From: Cocos nucifera
Taxonomy: Eukaryota > Streptophyta > Magnoliopsida > Arecales > Arecaceae
Length of the DNA stretch: 64,000 bases
Direction: 5' to 3'
NCBI GenBank assembly: GCA_006176705.1
Contig: QRFJ01000306.1
Coordinates: 558,001 to 622,000 of the forward strand
This document shows positions 46,736-59,159 of this stretch, piece by piece. A model generated the notes under the pieces. That model was given only the letters and a program-made list of their open reading frames with translations. It made no database searches and was not told the DNA's origin. Position 1 is the stretch's first letter, and each line of letters starts with the position of its first letter. The position numbers were made by a program, and so were the translations under genes.

Positions 46736-49700
46736 CTGGAAATCAAAACACTAAGTTGGTGAAACACAACAAACTAGTGATGCAGACAATAGAATCATGG
46801 TGAATAAGAATTAGAAAAGTAGCAGTTGGGACGGCTTGCAAGCCTTTAACTGCAATGACCACCAATGCTATTATAGCTAACTGCAAAATAGGAGTGTGAC
46901 GTGATTGCATGATGTGCAAGTTACAACAAATGGATTCTTCTCCTACATACGCTAGATTGCCAAACAGCAGCTTTTGATGCTTTTATACTATGTTCTTGGA
47001 TAACAAGTGGATCACTAGATGATATTTTTCATACCAGTCCAGTTGAACTTCTCAAAGCTTCAATTCAATCAGTAATAATCATCGGGATGCAAATAATTAT
47101 AGAGGATATAACATAAGGCTAGAGAAATTAAGATCTTTTCTTCTTGTGAATCATACAGGGGCCAGCTTAAGGTTCACTAGTGGTTTCAGAAGCAACATGT
47201 CGGAGCAAACCAGGATTCTTGCATGTAAAACCCTATAGTTCCTACAGTGCAAGAAGGGCCATGATTGTGAAGGGCTTTCCACTATAAATTTTAGTGACTG
47301 GGAATGAAGTATTTATGTTCAGAAATGGGAAAAATCCACTTGTACCTACACAGTGGATCATCCAGACAGAAAATTCTTTGATGAGCAAAATGTCTTCCAT
47401 ATAAAGAATACTAGTCTCCATAAAAAGCAGCTGCAAATGAATCTGCTGAATAACATCTAAGCAACTTGGTATTATAACAAGTCCTAAAAAAATGCTTTTT
47501 CTTATAAAATAAATTACGAAATCTTAGATCTTGTTTATTCACTGATAAACAATAGTCTGTGGATACGTTTTCCAGTGTGTCAGACAAGATGCCTTAGAAC
47601 TGAAACTATGCCCAGCATGATACATTCGAATCCATAACCATGAATGAAATTACCTCACTTTTTCTTATCTTGATAATCTATCTACACTGCACTCATCACA
47701 AATCAACCTAAATTACGTATATGTCATGCAGAGAAAGCAAAGGTAATTTAAAAAATTTATCTTGAATTATTCACCAAATCCTAGCATATTTGACTTCAGC
47801 AAATATCTTTCATGATACCTCAAGTTTCTGATCAGCAGAACTTTTACTTCGGTCTTGAGCACGTGATGCAACAAGCACTGTAGGCACATTTAAGACACGA
47901 ACAATCTGAAGCAAGCAAGCCAAAGATTCGCAATGAATTTGCAATGATGGAGGGGTGGCAGTTTCAGCAATCATGGACTGAATAATATCAGTTGTGCCCC
48001 CTATTTCAGCTCCATACAGCATCACTTTCTGCTCAGATGATGCTGGATTCGCCAGTTCTCGATTAATCTTCAGAGCCTTCATGACATATGGAAGGATTAT
48101 TGTAGTATGATTAGCACTTTCCTGTGAAGAAATCAGTGCCAAAACTTCTTTGACAGCACATGCAGCAATAGGAGGTCCATAATTTGGTAGGAGCAAGATG
48201 GAAACCTGAAATGATTTAGCAGATGTTAGATTACTTTAGCCCACAAAAAAAGGGAGAAGTTGGAAATTTGCTACTATGTTAACTCTAAGACTGCTCATGC
48301 ACATACATTTCTAATGGTATCAAACAAAATGCAATCAATGCAAATATTCCAGGATCAAGCTTGCAGTAATTATTGTTCACAATCCTGCCTTTTTTGCAGA
48401 AAGTTCCAAGGTTAAATTACAACCTAACGTAAAATTTCTTTCCTGCAATTTTCAAAATCTATTCAGTAATCATGACATCTGAATCCATTTTTTCCTGCAT
48501 ACCCATACAGCATATAGCATCTTTTTTAATTTCTTTTCTTAACCTCATTCCAACTCTTTTGAGAATTTCAGTTTAACTCATAAAACTGATCTCTATTGAA
48601 GTGACAGTTAAAGGAGCTAGTGGAAACCATGAAACGAAAAGTTTCTTGGATGGACACTTATTATGGAATTTCTTGGATATGTCATGTTGTTTATGCCACA
48701 TCCTAATCAATAGTGAAACCTAAAGTTGGTTAGATAATAGCCACATGGTGGCATTAGAAGCTTGGTAATAATAATAAAGGCCCTCGGTAATGGAAGTAGG
48801 CCAGGCATTGAGGTCAAATTTAACTGGATGGGCATAGAGACCACTAACTGGAGTCAAGAGTGTGGGCCAAAACTACCAGCATCACATTTCAATTAATGGC
48901 ATGATGGTCGACTAAGATGTTGAAAAATGGCCAGACTTGATTAATGATACTTAAAAGATGAAGCAGGAAATGACTGTGCATGGGCCAATCAACTTTCCAA
49001 GCTGCACCACATAAGGTAGGCCAAGTGATGTAAAAGACACAAGACTGAGTGATGAATCACTTGAGGTATAGGCCGACTCTCGAAGACAACTAAAAAAACA
49101 TAGACCAATTGAGAGTATAGTCTACCCAAGAGGCTAGGTGTTGACCGAGAGGCCAATTATGCTCCATGTTATTCATGTGGTATGGTATGGTACCATACCA
49201 TACCGGCTGGCAACTGGCATAGGTGCCGGTACCGAGTCTGCGAATCTTGGATCATCCAAGAGTAGGACATGAGAATTTGATAAGTGGAGACTAGGACGTG
49301 GAAAGTGGACAGAGATAGTTTAGAGACTGAAATTGGCTATAGAAACTACCAAGAGAATAATTGAAGTGGCAGATACCAAAGATCACGTGTCAATACATAC
49401 AACCATCTAGCATTCAAGAAGAAGAAATATAACTATTAAAATATACTTATGAGAAGAGGCCCTTGACTAATGAATGACCGGTAGTTCTATTTTATCCTTT
49501 CAGTTATTTTCATTATTTTTATTCATCTTTTAGCTCTTAGTTCCTAGTCCCCATAGCATGGCACCATAGTTACCACTCCCTTCCTCGAGAAGGTATAGCT
49601 TGCTTTTCTCGGAAATATGTGTGTATAGCTCTCAAGTTTTTAGAACAAAATTTTCATTAGTTAGTATACATTTAAAGACAAGCCACAAATCATATTCTTT

Positions 49701-52700
49701 GTTTTCATTATGTCAACCAAATTGAATTATTGCAAAGACTTATGTTATGGAGTTGGATAACTGTAAAGGCCTTATGTGGAAGTCCAATCTAGTGTAACAG
49801 TTGCTTCTCTCAAAAATGAATTTGTTTGTACTAGAAACTCACTAGTACTCATAGAAATCTATTATCATAAAACTAGCACAAAATTAAACATCTCCAACTT
49901 AGTTACTCTTTTTAAATGGTAATATGAGTATCATGAAAATTATTGAGGTGCAAATGTAAGGGAAAAAGACAGTATATTTTAGGATTTTTTTCAAATATAC
50001 ATATGTAAATTCATAGGAAATCAGATGAAGTAGAAGAAGAATGCAACATGGAGAAAAACCAACCAAGTAATCGGTACACAATCAAAAACCAACCAAAATC
50101 TTACATCCAATCTCTTGCTTTTTCCTTTTGAAAATCCAACGATTCCTTCCCCATCCAAACCATCTGCCATGTAGGCTATAGAAAAAGATACCAACTCTGC
50201 TTCATTCCAACTATCCAAATTGTCATAGTTCTAGTTTATACGCTTGTTGGATGGCAAGATCTGTCGAGCTCATCCACAATGTTTCATTACCCTCCTCATC
50301 CTCCCAACACAAAAAAAATCCTACAGTTAATTAATAGTGATGGACACTCACAATCAAGCTCTCCATTTAAGAGATCAACACAAGTTGGAATCTCGCTCCT
50401 ACATCTGTGCCTCTTCGTAACGCTTCACCCCATCTCAAATCTGGAATCTTTTATAATTGCTATTGCTCAATCAAAACAAATCTTAGTTCAGAATAAAACA
50501 CACACTCCATTATTTTAGCTGCTGATTTTAAACCTTTTTTCATATAACTAACTTATAAATGATAGTGGAATGAATAAACAATATTGTAGTATTAAATATG
50601 AATTCATACAGGTGCTTCCAAGATGCCCTTTCTGCACCCCCCCCCCCCCAGCAGGGTGGAGAGAGAGAGCAAGCTTCCCTCGTCTCTACTCTCAGACCAG
50701 CCCCAAATTAAGCTAACCAAGGTGAGACTTCTGCAAAATCTAATAAAAGACTTGGATTTTTGACCTCTATTATGGTCTTTTCTGCTATTTGCACTCCATC
50801 TACAAGGATTGGGTAGGACTTCTTCAGGAAATCCCGTTATTTACTTCTTTTCAAGTATCTGTTTTTCCACCTTGCTTTGCATTGGTTAATACTAAATGAA
50901 GCACTCCAACTTTTGAAATTTGTTAATACTAAATGAAGCATTCCTTCCTGGCTTCACAAACCAAATCTCATCTCATAAGGTGCCCATTCCCCACCTCCCA
51001 CCCCTCATGCAGCCCTTCCGAGAAAATTCTTCTCCAATTTGTAGCCTACTCTAGTCAACAAGAAGAAATCCAGAAACCAAATAAAGTCGAGTATGAGATT
51101 TTTTTTGCCCCCCACCATGGTATAGGAGTTTGCAGGTCCATTCAGCAGCCCACTTTTCAAAAACTTATGACCATCATATTCTGATCATGCATACTGAAAC
51201 TTTTAGAAATAAGATATAACCCTGAGTATATAATATAGAAATTGTTCTCACCATGAACTAAAAAGTGTGGTTCTTATTGAAATGATGGATGGATCAAATG
51301 CCACACCAACTAGAATTGTCTACCTTAGATAACCTTGTAATCAAGTTCCACCAAGAGAACACAGGCAAAAACCATAAAGAATGCACACCTCTGCACTATA
51401 ATAAACATGCATCACGAATGTCTATCGGCAATACAACCATGCCAACCAAATCATCATACCTTACACTCAACCTCAAATATTTGAGTAACATAAGGGAGAA
51501 TTGGCAGGCACCTACCTGGCAACTTATAGAAGTTATACCAGCCCTGAGCAAGAAATTTTTTAAAATAACAAAAAAAGGAAACACAAGCCAAGAGTCAGCT
51601 AGCTGAATTTTGGAAAAGCCCATCTTCTAAATAATGTATTTAAGGTGCCCTAATATGTGTTGCCACAGACTTTTGCTCCCGTCTCTTGCATTAACACAAT
51701 CATACAACACCAGAGAGCAAACCAAGATAAATAAACACTCAGAATTATCTGTAAAGTTTTGTTCGATACCATCATGACCTCCTGCCTTGAGATGGGACTC
51801 ACAAAATCAACCATCAGATATTGCAATTTTTTTTTTTGCAGTTCAAGTACATCCATCAAGCCCTGGTCAATGACAATCTTCAAAATCTTTTTATATAAAA
51901 ATAACCAAGCAACCACCATATAGAAACATAGGTGATTAGAGTCAAGTAAAGCCAGCCACATGCACACCAGATAATTTTAACTCCTCCCAGAGAAGAACAC
52001 CCAGAAGGCCAGAACCAAGTCAATGGAGCTATAAGCATAGGTAGAAAGCCATGTGAATCCCTGATCTTGTTAGTAAATCCCAAAACCACAAATAGACAGC
52101 CCCCTATTTTGCTTTTCAGTGGGCCAGCAAATCATTACAAAATACAAATCAGTGTTTGCTTATTAATTTATTCTCAAATGCCTACTTCCCCTCTTCAGTC
52201 CTGCTCAAGTGAGGCAACAATTTCTCAATCCATGCATCAGCTCAAGTAAGTGAATAAAATGCCTCACAGCATCCAGCAGCCTCACACATTTTTCTCCAGC
52301 AAGCAATTAGACTTAGTTGAACTTCCAATAAATAGAAGAGGGGTTGAAGTTTTAAGCTTGCTTTCTGCTATAGTTAACAGTTGCATGATCTCTAACCAAA
52401 CTCGACATAATTTATGCCAATGAAAGCAACAAAATAGAATCTCCTCCAATAATGAAACCTCTAAACTTCCTATACCATTTGTCGGTGCAGAATTTGGTTG
52501 ACGCCGGATCGAGCTGGAGTGGAGGAGGATAAGATCGCCGCCTTTTGGTGACCTGCAAAACAAAGTCCCGTCCGGAGCCGGTGGGGGGTGGCTCCGGCAG
52601 GACCCTCCGACGGTCAAGTTAGCTCTGGCCAACAGATATAGAGTGCTCAGTATGGAGTTCGGCAGAGTTTCAAGGAGGAGAGAAGAGTTTTTTTTTTTAA

Positions 52701-55700
52701 CCTGGCCTAAGCGTATCTGGAGCATCTTTTTATAGGCAGAGCTTGTTGTAACTGTCTTGATTAATGATTGTCGTAATTGTCCTGATCAATGCCGATCGTT
52801 ATTGACTTGATAAATGCCGATCGTTATTGTCGTATAACCGTTTAGTAGTGGGATCGCCTGCAGGAATCCGTCGACAATCTGTCAGAAGTTCGGATTCCGT
52901 AGAAGTTCGGCCACTGAGGAGTTCGACCGCTGGAGGAGTCCGCAAGGAGTCCGGCTTCCTTAGAAGCCCGACCGCTGGAGGAGTCCACAAGAAGTCTGGC
53001 CGCTAAAGAGCTCGGCTAAGGCTCGTTCGCTGAAGCTTTCCCGTGACTACCGGTTGCATTGTCGGCTGAGCATCTGATTGGACTTCGGTGGGAGCAGGAT
53101 TTATCTCCAACAATTGTCCCTCCACTTCCGAGTTTGAAATTCGAAGGAAGTACCAAAACAGGTGACTGTCGAAGTCCTTTCCCGGGCTCCGCACCCATTG
53201 AAGTTGAAGTTCGGAGGATCATATCTCCTGCCCCAGAGGTAACCTTGGGGGAAATCTCATCTTACAGCCGAAGTTGATGGAGATCCTATCTCCTGTAGAC
53301 TTCGAAGCTCGGACTTGGACTTTGCTCGTGTTAGGACGAGGTTCTCCTCCTGTTCCTAACAGGCTGTGGGGGTATGTAGGGGCCACTGTCAGGGCCTCTC
53401 CCCCCATCTCGTCTAAAATGAACAAGGCCTTCGACTTTGCTCGCGTTAGGACGAGGTCCTCCTCCTGTTCCTAACGGGCTGTGGGGGCACATGCGGACCG
53501 TCGTCCGAGCCTCTCCCCCCATCTCGTCTAAGGTGAACGAGGCCTTCGACTTTGCTCGCGTTAGGACGAGGTTCCTCCTCCTGTTCCTAACGGGCTGTGG
53601 GGGCACATGCGGACCGTCGTCCGAGCCTCTCCCCCCATCTCGTCCTTAAGGTGAACGAGGCCTTCGACTTTGCTCGCGTTAGGACGAGGTCCTCCTCCTG
53701 TTCCTAACGGGCTGTGGGGGCACATGCGGACCGTCGTCCGAGCCTCTCCCCCATCTCGTCTAAGGTGAACGAGGCCTTCGACTTGCTCGCGTTAGGACGA
53801 GGTCTCCTCCTGTTCCTAACGGGCTGTGGGGGCACATAAGGGCCATTGTCAGGGCCTCTCCCTCCATCTCATCTAAAGTGAACGAGACCTTCGACTTGCT
53901 CGCGTTAGGATGAGGTTCTCCTGTTCCTAACGGGCCACTTTCGCTCGTTTCTCTCCTGTTATCATGTAATTCTTGCACCAAAAAACAAAATGGAGGAGTC
54001 TTATTAAAGGCAATTTACTGATAATACACCCTCAGGTTTTCTAAGTTTCAAGGTCGGGGAAACATTATTCCTTCAAGCTCCTTCAGGCGATATGTTCCGG
54101 GCCGGACAACTTCCACCACTTCATACGGACATTCCCAATTTGGAGGGACTATTGTTGGGGAGAACCTCGGCGCTGGGGAGAACCTCGGCATGTCCTTCCG
54201 TCGGGGCTTCCCTGCCTCCAGGCCCGAAGGGGAGTTCGGGCTCGCCTACGCCCAGAAGAAGTTCGGGAACGCAGTCGAACTTTACTCGGCTTCCCTGCTT
54301 CTACGGGCTTACCCGGCTCGCCGACCTGCCACTCGCCATCGGCTTCATCATCCTTGGTTTTGAAGGCCTCCTCAGCCCGAGCTAGCATGTCAGCAAAATC
54401 CCTGGGATATTTCTTTTCCAGGGAGAACAGCAAGTCGTTCTTTTGAAGACCGCCCTTGAGCGCGGCCATCGCAACGAACTGATTCAGGTCCCGGACCTCC
54501 AATGCCGCAACGTTAAACCGGATGACATAAGCCCAGATGGATTCTCCTTACTTCTGCTTGACATTCATCAAGGAATCCGAACTTCGGCATGGACGCCGAC
54601 TACTGACGAAGTGGGCTGCGAACTGCTGACTCATCTAATCAAACGATAAGATGGTAGTCGGCTTAAGCGCCGAGTACCAGTTCCTGACAGCTCCCTTAAG
54701 GGTCGAGGGAAAAGCCCGACACAAAATAGCATCTGATGCGCCATGGAGCTACATCATCGTCCGGAAGGCTTTCAGGTGGTCGACTGGATCGGTGGTCCCA
54801 TCGTTACTCTCGAACTGTGGGAGCTTGAAATTCGGCGGGATCGGTTCCTGCATAATTTTCTACGAAAAGGGAGGATCAGTACAAATATCATTACCATGAG
54901 AGGAGGGATTGTGATGGAGTTCTTCGATCTGTCGGCTCATTTCTAAGAGCCTTTGATCCAAGAGATCTTCACGGTCTTTGATCTCCAAAGTTTTCTGGTA
55001 GAATGGGTGCGAAGCTTCCCCCTGGGTCGAGTCGTGGTCCGAGCAGGGGCCTTCCCTCCTCTACTTCTTCCTTCCGGGGATCGAAGGCTGGGTAGCCCAA
55101 GTCGGCCATTCCTGGATCGGACCACAGGACTTTGGAGAATCCCGCATCGGTTGAGCCGGTGATGGGGTCTGCTGGTGTATGGCCTGCACCGTCTGCATCG
55201 CCTCCGTAAGGCCACGAACCTGTTGGACAAGCAGGTTGAACTACTCCGCATCCACCACAGCTACAGATGGAACCTGGGTCGTCGAGGCTGGAGTGGGAGC
55301 AGGCGGATCTGAGCGGGATCGGACCGCGGAGGTCGTTGATCGCCAGGTTGAAGCTCTCCTAGGAGGCATCTTCTCTTAGGAAAGAACTATGAAGAGGATG
55401 GAGGGAGATCTCTGAAGAGAGATCGTCGTTGAGCACTCCTTTTAAATCGAGGGAGCCTCAAGAACAGAGGGCCCTCCTAGCGCCAAAATCTGTTGGTGCA
55501 GAATTTGGTTGACGTCAGATCGAGCTGGAGTGGAGTATGAGGTCACCGTCGGTGACCTGCAAAACAATCTTGTCCGGAGTCGATGGAGGGTGGCTCCGAT
55601 AGGACCCTCCGACGGTCAAGTTAGCTCTAGCCAACAGATATGGAGTGCTCAATATGGAGTTCGGCAGAGTTTCAAGAAGGAGAGAAGAGTTTTTTTTTGA

Positions 55701-57388
55701 ACCTGGCCTAAGCGTATCTGGAGGATCCTTTTTATAAGCGGAGCTTGTCATAACTGTCTTGATTAATGATTGTCGTAACTGTCCTGATTAATGCCGATCA
55801 TTATTGACTTGATAAATGCCGATCGTTATTGTCGTGTAACCATTTAGTAGTGGGATCGCCTGCAGGAATCCGTCGACAGTCTGTAAGAAGTTCGGATTCC
55901 ATAAAAGTTCGGCTTCCGTAGAAGCCCGACCGCTGGAGGAGTCCGACTTCCGTAGAAGCCCGGCCACTGGAGGAGACCGCAAGGAGTCCGATCACTAAAG
56001 AGCTCGGCTAAGGCTCGTCCGTTGAAACTTTTCCATGACTATCGATTGCATTGTCGGCTGAGCATCTGATTGAACTTCGGTAAGAGTGGGGTTTATCCCC
56101 AACACCATTGATCCTTGTTTTCATGAACTGTCTGGTGAGCCAATGATAACCGATGATTCTGGACCAAATAAATTGCCGCAAAATCAAGCAAGCTCATACT
56201 TGCATTGCAAATTACAAGAAGAACCAATATTTCAAAACAAACATCCTACTTAATCTTGTATATTGTAACTGATGCTTGAAATGGAGGTTTTGTTTTATAA
56301 AAATGCAAATACAACATACACTTGAAACCAGCTAACAAAGGTATGCATTAGGAAGAATTGCATGGCCATAGTCTCAAAATAAATAGGGCAGATAGGGTGC
56401 ATGACGAAGGAAAAATTACCTCAACTAATCCAAAGCAATTTAAGACTTTGCAAAGTATTGACTCTTTATAGCAAAAAAAAAAAAAAATGAAACACCTGTA
56501 AAATAATTCACAATAAAGCATTTCCACCAACACCTCTCATGTTTGTTCCAAAACATACCCTTCAAAGTGTCAGTTTCACTTAAAGAAGGAACAATATAGT
56601 TTCTCAAAAAGCTCTTCTCCTGTGAATAGCCTTTAAATGATTATTCTATAAACAAATACTTAATATGTGTTACAATCAAGACGATAGACCACAAATTAGG
56701 CATCATGGCATAGAACATTATTGTGTACTCGTTCATGAAAAATCTCAGTTTATCATTTTACTTCATAATTTCAACAATACTAATATAAAATAATTTCAGG
56801 ATGCACTTCCAAACAAGAAATTGGAAAAAAAGGAAGCATTATTGGATCGAGAATCAAATCTGCCCGGCAGCCAACCAACTAAATTGCGTGTTGGGAGAAT
56901 CAAGTAATAGAACACAGATTCCAACAAGAGGACAAGATCAAATTTAATTAACCAACCCAAGGAAATCAATTTATATCCATATCACTCAAACTATCTCCCT
57001 TTACCATTTAGTAATTAAACACAGTTCACCCTAAGAACACTAAACTTTAGTTCAAGAGAGACAAAATATACTGAGAATTGACATGCCTGAGGCGATCCAT
57101 GGGGGTCTACAAACTCGATCAGATCACCCGACGCTTTGCGGTCGCCAATGCCGTACGTCTCCAGTGAGAGCTGGAACGAAGAAGTTTCTCTGAAAGATTC
57201 GTAAAAGAAATCGTGAGAGATCGATCTCACAAAAACGTAAATGAAGTTTAGGGCCTGGGATTGGTCCAGGGAATCGATTACGACCTCGTAAAATTGGAAT
57301 CGGGGCTCGGGCGGAGGGCGTCGGCGATGGCGGGGCCGAAGCCGTCGAGGTCTCGGACGAGAAAGATCACGTTGGGAGCCAGTCTCAT
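46607..57388 (-). CDS. Conserved plant protein of unknown function, 240 aa, 4 exons
   Basis: Exons 57,388-57,285, 57,189-57,087, 48,205-47,819 and 46,735-46,607 total 723 nt in one frame. The protein begins MRLAPNVIFLVRDLDGFGP, passes through ETYGIGDRKASGD and a compact soluble-looking core (LLPNYGPPIAACAVKEVLAL; LACLLQIVRVLNVPTVLVAS), and ends EVGHFLANHMGLSFSKERL...EPWRALYG. I recognise this as a widely conserved plant family from memory but know no function for it. No signal peptide or membrane segment is evident. Introns 1 and 3 are GT-AG; intron 2 (57,086-48,206) begins GC, is about 8.9 kb, and contains an LTR retrotransposon. No internal stop was found, so it is likely functional. Confidence 0.82.
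47819..48205 (-). CDS. Unknown-function gene exon 3
   Basis: Acceptor TTTCAG, donor GTATCA. 129 codons from VSILLLPNYGPPIAACAVKE to SKSSADQKLE without a stop. Confidence 0.85.
49179..49204. repeat. Perfect 26-bp palindrome
   Basis: GGTATGGTATGG followed by TACC and its mirror; every base pairs with its partner. Lies in intron 2 of the 240-aa gene, in repeat-like DNA. Confidence 0.9.
49205..52474. other. Intron 2 DNA, no gene recognised
   Basis: Several frames under 110 codons without domains. A C run occurs at about 50,638-50,649. Nothing else stands out. Confidence 0.5.
52480..53112 (-). repeat. 3' LTR of the non-autonomous gypsy
   Basis: Bounded by TGTCGGTGC on the left and CCAACA on the right (plus strand). 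Highly similar to 55,491-56,104. Contains Sal-type CCGACCGCTGGAGGAGTCC words. Confidence 0.9.
53300..53945. repeat. Six tandem copies of a ~115-bp unit
   Basis: TTTGCTCG anchors occur at 53,321, 53,436, 53,551, 53,669, about 53,782 and about 53,894. Units include GTTAGGACGAGG, CCTAACGGGCTGTGGGGG and CCTCTCCCCCCATCTCGTC. Located between integrase remnant and 3' LTR. Confidence 0.9.
54080..55370 (-). pseudogene. gypsy gag with integrase tail
   Basis: Gag starts near 55,370 (MPPRR-like), is Pro/Ser-rich at first, then has the retrotransposon gag core (FESNDGTTDPVDHLKAF near 54,790) and VRDLNQFVAMAALKGGLQKN near 54,490. It ends with an acidic/Lys segment near 54,200. Several stops (near 54,745 and 54,650) break it. 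Near 54,090 an integrase C-terminal strand similar to that at 1,025 follows, marking the deletion of almost all of pol. Confidence 0.8.
55491..56104 (-). repeat. 5' LTR of the non-autonomous gypsy
   Basis: On the minus strand starts TGTTGGGGATAAACC and ends CACCAACA, followed directly by the primer-binding site. Confidence 0.9.
56110..57086. other. Right part of intron 2, no feature seen
   Basis: AT-rich with an A run near 56,470-56,485. Joins exon 2 of the 240-aa gene at the GC donor. Confidence 0.5.
57087..57189 (-). CDS. Unknown-function gene exon 2, GC donor
   Basis: Acceptor TCTTTCAG. Encodes RETSSFQLSLETYGIGDRKA through DPHGSPQ. The donor is CAG|GCATGT; only this position keeps the frame with exon 3. 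Confidence 0.78.
57285..57388 (-). CDS. Unknown-function gene exon 1
   Basis: ATG at 57,388-57,386; donor GTCGTA after 57,285. GC-rich, encodes MRLAPNVIFLVRDLDGFGP through SPDSNFT; ends mid-codon. Confidence 0.82.
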
Positions 57389-57589
57389 GGTTAACTTCCA
57401 CCGGAAGCCAACGGTGGAGAAACGACGGGAGAAGAAGCCTCAGCGGCGGGCGATTTGGGGGACGCAGCGTTGGAGTATGGGAGATGGGGCCTGTAGCTAT
57501 TTAGCTGATCAGAGACGTCCGCCCGTCCGCGACGTTCATCCTACGGCTGCGGCTTGCGAAGTTGTAAAATTCTTGCTTTGATTTTCATG

Positions 57590-58282
57590 CTAGCTTATAA
57601 TATTACCGTGAAGGTGCTAGGTTATAATATTGGAATAACATGCTCAATTCACATAAATAATATATCATAATTATATAAATAATTTTAGAATTTTATGATG
57701 TTATAAATATGTTATGTTTCAACATATTGCGAAATTTGCAATGCTGCGGGTGGATTAAATTGACTCACTTCTTTTGTGGAACCAATTCAAAATTAATGAG
57801 ATCCAAGCAGGACTGAAATTATTTGAATTAGACTTAAATACGAAAATATAAATCATTTCATATATAGATTGTTATTAAGATTCGTAAATTCGAATTTGAA
57901 CTAGTGTGATATGTATTTTAAAACCATAGTTGAATATAAAAATTGGTCTTCTTCCCATGATATAATCAGCCGATGATATATTTGATTGATTAGTCATGCA
58001 TAGCTACCAGCCAAATTCTATGTAAAATACTTTTTGATAATATTTATGTGTTGCTTATTATTATTTAATTCAATTTATATATGTTCATTATGATTTATAT
58101 TTGGATTATTTTTATCCTTATTTGAATTGAAAAATTAGCTGGATTAAAAATAATATTAAATGCGGCTTCATCCAACCCAAAGGGGATTGGATTAGATTTG
58201 GATTTATTTCTTTTAATTCGATTCAAATAAGGAACGGAAATAGGTTGTTCCCATTCTTGATCCAACCTGACCCACTTGCAAA
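57590..58282. other. Intergenic AT-rich DNA upstream of the 240-aa gene
   Basis: No gene or clear mobile element. Confidence 0.5.
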
Positions 58283-59159
58283 TAGGGGTGGCAATCGAGT
58301 CAGATCGGATCATAAATAAATATTCAAACCTATAACTAACATGTTTATTAAATAGTGACCCATTTAATAAATAGATTATCCGATCCGACCTATTTAATCT
58401 ATTTATATTTATAATATAATTATAAAAAAATTATTTATGAATTATGATCTATTTTAAAAAAATAAAAAAATAAAAATAGAAATCAACTCCTCACTAGTCG
58501 CCATGCTCACGGCCCGACCGCAGCCCATCCCTTCACCCTCGTCGGTGTTGCCGTGCACTCGCCACTCCACCCTTGCCGGTGTCGCCGCACGCTCGCCTCT
58601 CTGCCCGACCCCCCTCTGCCCTTGCACGACACTGCAGTCCGCAAATTCAACCTCTTGCAGTCCCGCTTCCCCCTCCAACCTGGGCGAAGCCCGCATGCCC
58701 CCCATGGTTCCACCGCCTCCATGCAACCCCCCTCCCCCCCAAACATACCTACTTCCCCCTTTGGTTCCGACGAAGCCCACACGCCCCCTACAGCACCCCG
58801 ACCCACTTCCCCCTTCGATCCTGGCGCCTGCACGCCCCCCCACGGTGCCTCGACCCACTTCCCCTCCGATCCTGGTGAAGCCCACACGCCCCCTGCCGCC
58901 AGTGGCTCCACACAACCCCCCCTCACTTTCTTTTCGGCCCCAACAAAGCCAGTCAAGCCAACCTGCGCCTGGCTCCACGGGCCCCCCTTCCCCCATGTCT
59001 GCTTTGAAAAATTTAAATCCAAACCTAACCTATTTAATAAATAAGTTATACGGGTCGACCAGTTTATGACCTGTTTAAGCAAAATTCAAACATGTTTATG
59101 ATGGATCGAATATGAGTCGGGTTGGTAGGCCGAGCACGAGTCATATTTTGCCACCCCTA
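58283..59159. mobile_element. hAT-like non-autonomous element with GC-rich cargo
   Basis: The ends TAGGGGTGGCAA and TTGCCACCCCTA are inverted. Inside them further words match in inverted order (ATTCAAAC / ACATGTTTAT). Flanks CTTGCAAA and CTTGTAGA are an 8-bp duplication with two mismatches, the hAT length. Inner 58,500-58,990 is strongly GC-rich, unlike the AT-rich arms. No transposase is present. Confidence 0.7.
58500..58995. other. GC-rich cargo open in many frames, probably non-coding
   Basis: Frames of 100-190 codons overlap on both strands; they are Pro/Ala/Ser-rich on plus and Gly/Arg-rich on minus. That pattern is expected from a stop-poor GC-rich sequence. Internal near-repeats of a CCACTTCCCCCTTCGATCCTG-like unit are seen (about 58,755-58,890). 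It may be captured host DNA; the source is not recognised. Confidence 0.55.

Larger units (their letters stand above)
52480..56104 (-). mobile_element. Complete non-autonomous gypsy (Tat-like) element with perfect target duplication
   Basis: LTRs 52,480-53,112 and 55,491-56,104 are flanked by CCATT at 52,475-52,479 and 56,105-56,109. It is read on the minus strand. Next to the right LTR is a primer-binding site (TTTTGGCGCTAGGAGGG), then a gag frame, then a short integrase C-terminus remnant (RPGTYRLK-like near 54,090). An array of 115-bp repeats and a purine tract (GGAAGTGGAGGGACAAT) abut the left LTR. Protease, reverse transcriptase and integrase core are absent, so movement would have needed another element's enzymes. 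It lies in the 8.9-kb intron of the 240-aa gene, same orientation. Confidence 0.9.

Noticed and set aside
47242..47436. Extra exon of the 240-aa gene
   Set aside because: No frame fits the phase without a stop; exons 3 and 4 join correctly without it.
53016..53981. Repeated 60-90 residue frames on both strands
   Set aside because: They are produced by the 115-bp tandem repeat.
58454..59082. Proline-rich and glycine-rich proteins up to 191 residues
   Set aside because: Five or more frames on both strands are open over the same GC-rich stretch, which indicates composition, not coding.
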